Assembly (NCBI GenBank): GCA_016550405.1
Contig: JABXGX010000056.1
Location: forward strand, 1-9,181
Origin: an archaeon
GTDB taxonomy: Archaea; Asgardarchaeota; Hermodarchaeia; Hermodarchaeales; Hermodarchaeaceae
DNA length: 9,181 nucleotides
Direction: 5' to 3'
The first letter of the stretch is position 1. The number at the start of each line of letters is the position of its first letter. Under the pieces are notes generated by a model. It ran no database searches. It was given only the letters and a program-made list of their open reading frames with translations, and had not been told where the DNA came from. The position numbers and the translations under genes were made by a program. Below are positions 5,485 to 9,181 of the stretch, piece by piece.

Positions 5485-7242
5485 ATGATACACCTAAAGG
5501 TTCCATGGGATGATAAGATGGGAAGAAATGGCGGCAAGAAAGTTGTTCTGACAGCATCTGTTGCCGAAATGGCTGGATGGGATGCCGACCCCTTCATAGC
5601 ATTTGCGGGTGGATTCCCTGGTCGTTTTATTCCATCTTTGTTACTGAGACAAGGATACAAACCCGATCCACCAAACGCGGATCATTCAGCACCATTCGCA
5701 CCTTATGGTCTCCGAAAGATCGAAGCTACACTTTTGGAAAATGGCTTCGATGAAGATGACGTAATGACTGTGCACCCTTCACAATTAAAGCATGCAATGG
5801 GACCGAAAACAAAAGTTGTGGGTATCTCAAGTATGGACCCGTTAGGCATGGCCTATGTAAGTGTCACCTATTCGTCCCTTGTGGGCTTTGGACGCACCTC
5901 CGCAACTGGTGTAGAGTTTTGGCGGCTCGCTCAAAACCCAGTCCTCAGCCAGTACAAGGTTCCACGGATTCTTGGTGGCGCCGGGTCTTGGCAATTGAAA
6001 AATCCAAAACTCCGGAAACGATATGGATTCGACTGTGTGGTCATGGGTGAATCTGAAAGTATTGCAGCCGAGTTATTTGAAAAGGCGATTCGTGGTGAAA
6101 AGTTACCGGGAATCGTTAGAACAGAGCGTCCAGCAGATGAGGATATTCCCGCGATCAAAAGTGGTGCGATATACGGGGCTGTGGAAATCTCACGGGGATG
6201 TGGTCGCGGCTGTCAGTTCTGTTCTCCCACCATGAAATATCGACGCACATTTCCCATCGAGAAAATTCTCAGGGAAGTCCGAGCCAATCTGAGTTGTGGC
6301 GCGAATATGATTCTGCTGAATACCGATGATGTTTTCTTATATGGATCAAAGGAACGCTTTCTTCCCAACCGCAAAGCGGTTCTCAGTGTTTATCAAGCCG
6401 TAGTTAACGAGCCCGGTGTTGAGTATATTCAAACCGCCCATGCATCCTTAGCGCCTGCAATCATTGAACCAAAAATGGTCCAAGAAATTCCCGAAATAAT
6501 CGGTGACAAGTGTCGATACCTCTACAAAGGAGACCCGGTTGTTACTGTTGAGGTTGGAGTCGAAACGGGTAGTCCACGACTAATGCAGGAGCACATGCGA
6601 GGAAAAGCGCTCCCCTACGATGTTAGTCAATGGCCCGAAATCGTTTGTGAAGCCTATGGAATACTTAATGATGCCAATTGGGTACCTTTGTGCACTTTGG
6701 TAACTGGACTTCCCAAGGAAACAGAAGAAGATGTTTTACTAACCCTAGATCTCATTCATCGAATGCGACGATTCAAAACGTTCTTTGTACCCCTTTTCTT
6801 TGTCTCACTAGAAGATTGCGCCTTGCGCAAAGAGAAGACCTTGAATCTCCGACGTCTCACAGAATTGCAATGGGAGATGTTCATCGAATGTTGGGACCAT
6901 AATCTTCATCACTGGCGTGACACCTGGTTAGGAGACATCAAAAATACCTGGATTAATCGACAACTCATCAAACTCGTTGGTGGATTTCTCTATCTTAGCT
7001 ATTACAAATACAAGCATGGTGGAAAATCTAAGCGGATGCTAACACGAATCGCAGGAATTCTTGGTCAAGACTATCGATTTCTATTACCCTTCGAACACCC
7101 CTTTGGCGGGGAGCTGCCAGAGTTCCTCAAACAACAACACCTTCATCAATCCAACCTATTACCAGTCATTCCAGGAAGCGAGGATGTTCCTAGGGAATTG
7201 CAGTATGCAAATCACGAACCCCAATACCGTCTCCGCCAATAA
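5485..7242 (+). CDS. Radical SAM protein with B12-binding-like N-terminus, function unknown
   Basis: This 585-residue protein is built like the B12-binding-domain radical SAM family. Residues 20-220 form a Rossmann-like region with APYGLRKIEATLL (about 72-84), GISSMDPLG (113-121) and RILGGAGSWQL. The DxHxxG motif that ligates cobalamin in many relatives is not visible. The radical SAM core follows with C-x3-C-x2-C (Cys239, Cys243, Cys246) for the 4Fe-4S cluster and ETGS at 360-363, a SAM-contacting region. Residues from about 420 form a C-terminal extension. It contains a Trp/His-rich stretch starting at Cys469 (CWDHNLHHWRDTW) and a hydrophobic, Tyr-rich segment at 494-509 that might touch a membrane or lipid. 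From memory this layout resembles archaeal lipid-modifying radical SAM enzymes such as GDGT ring synthases, but I cannot verify this. Start: the ATG at 5485 has AGGA immediately before it, too close for an ideal SD. The ATG at 5518 (MGRNGGKKVVLTA) is a credible alternative. Confidence 0.88.
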   Translation: MIHLKVPWDDKMGRNGGKKVVLTASVAEMAGWDADPFIAFAGGFPGRFIPSLLLRQGYKPDPPNADHSAPFAPYGLRKIEATLLENGFDEDDVMTVHPSQLKHAMGPKTKVVGISSMDPLGMAYVSVTYSSLVGFGRTSATGVEFWRLAQNPVLSQYKVPRILGGAGSWQLKNPKLRKRYGFDCVVMGESESIAAELFEKAIRGEKLPGIVRTERPADEDIPAIKSGAIYGAVEISRGCGRGCQFCSPTMKYRRTFPIEKILREVRANLSCGANMILLNTDDVFLYGSKERFLPNRKAVLSVYQAVVNEPGVEYIQTAHASLAPAIIEPKMVQEIPEIIGDKCRYLYKGDPVVTVEVGVETGSPRLMQEHMRGKALPYDVSQWPEIVCEAYGILNDANWVPLCTLVTGLPKETEEDVLLTLDLIHRMRRFKTFFVPLFFVSLEDCALRKEKTLNLRRLTELQWEMFIECWDHNLHHWRDTWLGDIKNTWINRQLIKLVGGFLYLSYYKYKHGGKSKRMLTRIAGILGQDYRFLLPFEHPFGGELPEFLKQQHLHQSNLLPVIPGSEDVPRELQYANHEPQYRLRQ

Positions 7243-7247
7243 CTGCT

Positions 7248-8051
7248 TCATTGCAAGGATTTTATCACTCTAACAATAGCAGTGAGTGTCTCACCTGCTT
7301 CAGCAGTAAACACAAGATCTGCAACTGGATCAAAGGGAGTCGGTTCCTGGTTAATGATAATCAGTTTCGCCCCACTTTGCTTTGCAATGGTAGGAAGTGA
7401 AGCCACGGGGTACACCACGAGGTATGAACCAATTGCAAGCATTAATTTACAGTGTCTTGCAGCCTCGATTGAAGAAGCTAACTCTTTTTGTGGTAGCGCT
7501 TCGCCGAAAAACACAGTATCTAATTTTATGAGACCACCACAAGTGGGACACATCACAGGAATTTGCCGTTTCGACATAGCTTTTTGCAAGAATTTTCGGT
7601 CCACGTTGAACTGGCACACAGTACATGTACCACTGAAGAGGCTCCCATGAACTTCAAGAACATGCTGATTCCCTGCCTGTTGATGTAGACCGTCTACGTT
7701 TTGAGTGATTATTATAGTTAAGAGACCCATTCTCTCAAGTTCGGCGAGTGTGGTGTGAGCGGGATTAGGTTTTGCTTTCAGAACTGTTGGTGCCATCTCC
7801 AACGCCATTTCCCACCAACTTTTCGGATCACTTAGAAATCCATCAACACTAGCGAAGTTAGCGGGATTGACTTTGGTCCAAAGACCATCCGGGCCGCGAA
7901 AATCAGGTATCCCACTTTTTGTAGAGACCCCTGCACCAGTGAGTGCGATTGTAGACTTGGAGTCCAGTATCATCTGAGCTGCTTTCTCTATGTCTCTAAT
8001 TGACAAAGAATGGTCACCAATAATAGAAAAAGAAGCCACATGATGTGTCAT
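7248..8051 (-). CDS. cobB: SIR2-family NAD-dependent protein deacylase (sirtuin)
   Basis: The sirtuin removes acyl groups from lysines using NAD, giving nicotinamide and O-acyl-ADP-ribose. It has 267 residues, the usual single-domain prokaryotic size. Visible motifs are GAGVSTKSGIPDFRG (39-53), TQNVDGLH (115-122) and the catalytic His134 in HGS. A zinc ribbon of Cys142, Cys145, Cys167 and Cys170 follows, then VFFGE (179-183) and GSYLVVYP (207-214). The pattern is closest in my memory to the class U enzyme Sir2Tm. The Tyr-x-x-Arg pair typical of class III desuccinylases is absent, so deacetylation is the likelier reaction. The usual second Ser of GSS is Tyr209. Start: ATG at 8051 would be nearly leaderless. 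TTG at 8006, with GGTGACC (8012-8018) seven bases upstream, gives a 252-residue protein with a more typical N-terminus. The gene converges on the radical SAM gene with 5 bases between the stops. Confidence 0.93.
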   Translation of the reverse strand: MTHHVASFSIIGDHSLSIRDIEKAAQMILDSKSTIALTGAGVSTKSGIPDFRGPDGLWTKVNPANFASVDGFLSDPKSWWEMALEMAPTVLKAKPNPAHTTLAELERMGLLTIIITQNVDGLHQQAGNQHVLEVHGSLFSGTCTVCQFNVDRKFLQKAMSKRQIPVMCPTCGGLIKLDTVFFGEALPQKELASSIEAARHCKLMLAIGSYLVVYPVASLPTIAKQSGAKLIIINQEPTPFDPVADLVFTAEAGETLTAIVRVIKSLQ

Positions 8052-8081
8052 AAACCTGTGGGTGCTTTGAGGTCAAAACAA

Positions 8082-8088
8082 ATTATAA
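8082..8088. promoter_or_regulatory. Shared TATA-like box between sirtuin and kinase genes
   Basis: ATTATAA reads as a TATA-like box on both strands (TTATAAT on minus). On minus it predicts a start near 8059, 8 bases before the sirtuin ATG. On plus it predicts a start near 8111, at the SD of the kinase. An A-rich stretch (CAAAACA) just upstream on plus would be a good BRE in that direction. It is the only convincing TATA in the 73-base gap. Confidence 0.45.
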
Positions 8089-8110
8089 CGGTTAATCGAA
8101 CAGGTATGGC

Positions 8111-8116
8111 AGGGTG
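8111..8116 (+). promoter_or_regulatory. Shine-Dalgarno deciding the kinase start
   Basis: AGGGTG lies 8 bases before the in-frame TTG at 8125. The downstream ATG at 8146 has no SD at a proper distance and would remove the residues that normally precede the first beta strand of FGGY kinases. Confidence 0.45.
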
Positions 8117-8124
8117 TACTCGAT

Positions 8125-9181
8125 TTGACTGAAGAACAACTTGTAATGGCAATAGATATTGGTACAAGTGGAACCAGGACCGCAGTGTTTGATGCAGCAA
8201 CCGGTCAACTGATTGCACAAACTCACCAGGAGTACTCTTCTGTTTTTCCTCAGCCCGCTTGGGTGGAACAGGATGCGGAGGATTGGTGGCGAACTACATG
8301 CAAAACGTCGCTGGCAACAATGAAAAAACTTGGGAAGAAAGGAAAAAACCTTGCAGCTGTAAGTATTACGAATCAACGGGAAACCATCGTTCCAGTAAAT
8401 CAGCACGGTGATCCAATTCATAAGGCTCTTGTATGGCAAGATCGGCGAACAACAGCCCAGTGCACACTAATCGAAGAGTCGCTTGGAGCCGAAAAAGTGT
8501 ATTCGGAAACGGGCCTAATTATTGATCCTTATTTTTCTGCGCCCAAGATTCTTTGGTTTAAACAGGAAAAACCACAGATATTCCGGCAAGCGTACAAATT
8601 CCTCCTCGTTCACGATTTTATTCTTCATCGCTTAACAGGTCAGTTTGTCACAGATTATAGTAACGCGTCTCGAACGATGCTTTTTGCCATCAAACAAATG
8701 GAATGGTCCAATTTAATGTGTGACGCGTTAGAAATTCCCAAAGTGAAATTACCAGAGACCTATCCCTCAGGATTCAGGATCGGAGAAATCACATCTGCGG
8801 CAGCAAAGGACACTGGACTCCCTGATGGATTGCCGGTTATAGTTGGGGGAGGTGATCAGCAGTGCGGGGCAGTGGGAGTTGGAGTAGTCAAATCAGGCCG
8901 TGTGAAGGCTACAATTGGAACGGGAACCTTTATTCTTGCATTTGAAGCCCAGCCGCGATTTGACCCCAAACGCCGTCTGCTCTGTAGTTGTCATGCGGTT
9001 CCTAATCGATGGGTAATTGAAGCAAGTATATTCACAAGTGGGATTATTTATCGATGGTTCCGTGACCAGTTTGGATATGAAGAGAAACGACTTGCGAAAC
9101 TTCTTGATGCAGATGCATATGAGCTAATGGATGAACAAGCAAAACAGTCACCACCAGGGGCAAGGGGAATTGTCGTATTAC
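8125..9181 (+). CDS. glpK: Glycerol kinase (FGGY family), 3' end outside the window
   Basis: The product is an ATP-dependent sugar/polyol kinase of the FGGY family, most likely glycerol kinase making sn-glycerol 3-phosphate. About 352 of roughly 500 residues are visible, and the reading frame is open to the window edge. The phosphate-binding loop is DIGTSGTR (11-18). The residues that contact glycerol in E. coli GlpK are all present at nearly the same positions: Arg85 and Glu86 (NQRET), Trp104 (VWQDRR), Tyr136 (DPYFS), Asp244 and Gln245 (GDQQ) and Phe269 (GTGTF). TDYSNASRTMLF is also very GlpK-like. Other stretches (APKILW, GLPDGLPVIVGGGD) recall xylulokinase-like archaeal members, so another polyol substrate is possible. 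Start: TTG at 8125 is chosen for its SD. ATG at 8146 is the alternative. It is divergent from the sirtuin gene. Confidence 0.85.
   Translation, partial: MTEEQLVMAIDIGTSGTRTAVFDAATGQLIAQTHQEYSSVFPQPAWVEQDAEDWWRTTCKTSLATMKKLGKKGKNLAAVSITNQRETIVPVNQHGDPIHKALVWQDRRTTAQCTLIEESLGAEKVYSETGLIIDPYFSAPKILWFKQEKPQIFRQAYKFLLVHDFILHRLTGQFVTDYSNASRTMLFAIKQMEWSNLMCDALEIPKVKLPETYPSGFRIGEITSAAAKDTGLPDGLPVIVGGGDQQCGAVGVGVVKSGRVKATIGTGTFILAFEAQPRFDPKRRLLCSCHAVPNRWVIEASIFTSGIIYRWFRDQFGYEEKRLAKLLDADAYELMDEQAKQSPPGARGIVVL

Noticed and set aside
5478..5513. Short upstream open frame of 11 residues overlapping the radical SAM start, ending 4 bases before the alternative ATG at 5518
   Set aside because: Translation-coupling leader peptides of this kind are possible, but there is no SD before it and the reading frame is not distinctive. 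Only conservation data could rescue it.
8092..8439. Minus-strand 115-codon open frame over the kinase start
   Set aside because: The plus strand encodes the unmistakable FGGY N-terminus (DIGTSGTR, NQRET) here. The antisense frame is Cys-rich but has no family resemblance.
1..9181. CRISPR arrays, tRNA or rRNA genes, insertion sequences, toxin-antitoxin or defence genes
   Set aside because: No regularly spaced direct repeats, cloverleaf-like segments, transposase motifs or terminal inverted repeats were seen; coding regions fill nearly the whole window with metabolic and proteolytic genes.

Overview
The window looks archaeal. The genes are of types common in archaea: an SCP2/archaeal-type thiolase homologue, an M29 aminopeptidase, a TldD/TldE pair, a B12-binding-type radical SAM protein, a class U-like sirtuin and a glycerol-kinase-type FGGY kinase. 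Several upstream regions carry TATA-like boxes at spacings typical of archaeal promoters. TTG starts preceded by short Shine-Dalgarno (SD) sequences are likely for two genes, and near-leaderless starts are possible for two others. I cannot assign a lineage from sequence alone. A mesophilic or moderately thermophilic archaeon, possibly Asgard or TACK, is only a guess.

Layout. (1) Positions 1-1159, minus strand: a divergent thiolase-superfamily protein whose stop codon runs straight into the SD of another minus-strand gene lying outside the window. (2) Positions 1160-1360: a divergent intergenic region with three helically phased TYAAG boxes and a TATA-like box. (3) Positions 1361-5357, plus strand: a peptidase cluster made of an M29 metallo-aminopeptidase, then TldD (HExxxH metalloprotease subunit) and TldE/PmbA (partner subunit without the zinc motif). 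tldD and tldE overlap by ATGA. (4) Positions 5358-5484: a 15-bp palindrome and a good TATA box in front of a radical SAM gene (5485-7242). Its CxxxCxxC motif follows a cobalamin-domain-like N-terminus, and it has a long C-terminal extension. (5) Positions 7248-8051, minus strand: a complete sirtuin that converges on the radical SAM gene with only 5 bases between the stops. (6) A short shared promoter region, then a plus-strand glycerol-kinase-type FGGY kinase from 8125 that runs off the right edge.

How the genes may work together. The central three genes read as a peptide-degradation or peptide-processing module: the TldD/TldE heterodimer cleaves peptides and the M29 enzyme trims N-terminal residues. 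The thiolase-like protein probably belongs to an acyl-CoA or isoprenoid/side-chain cluster continuing to the left. The sirtuin and the kinase share a promoter region but have no obvious biochemical link. The radical SAM protein is the least explained gene. Its architecture recalls, from memory, the archaeal radical SAM enzymes that modify membrane lipids, but this is inference. I saw no CRISPR array, tRNA, rRNA, insertion sequence or obvious sign of horizontal transfer, and no stretch over 300 bases lacks a gene.
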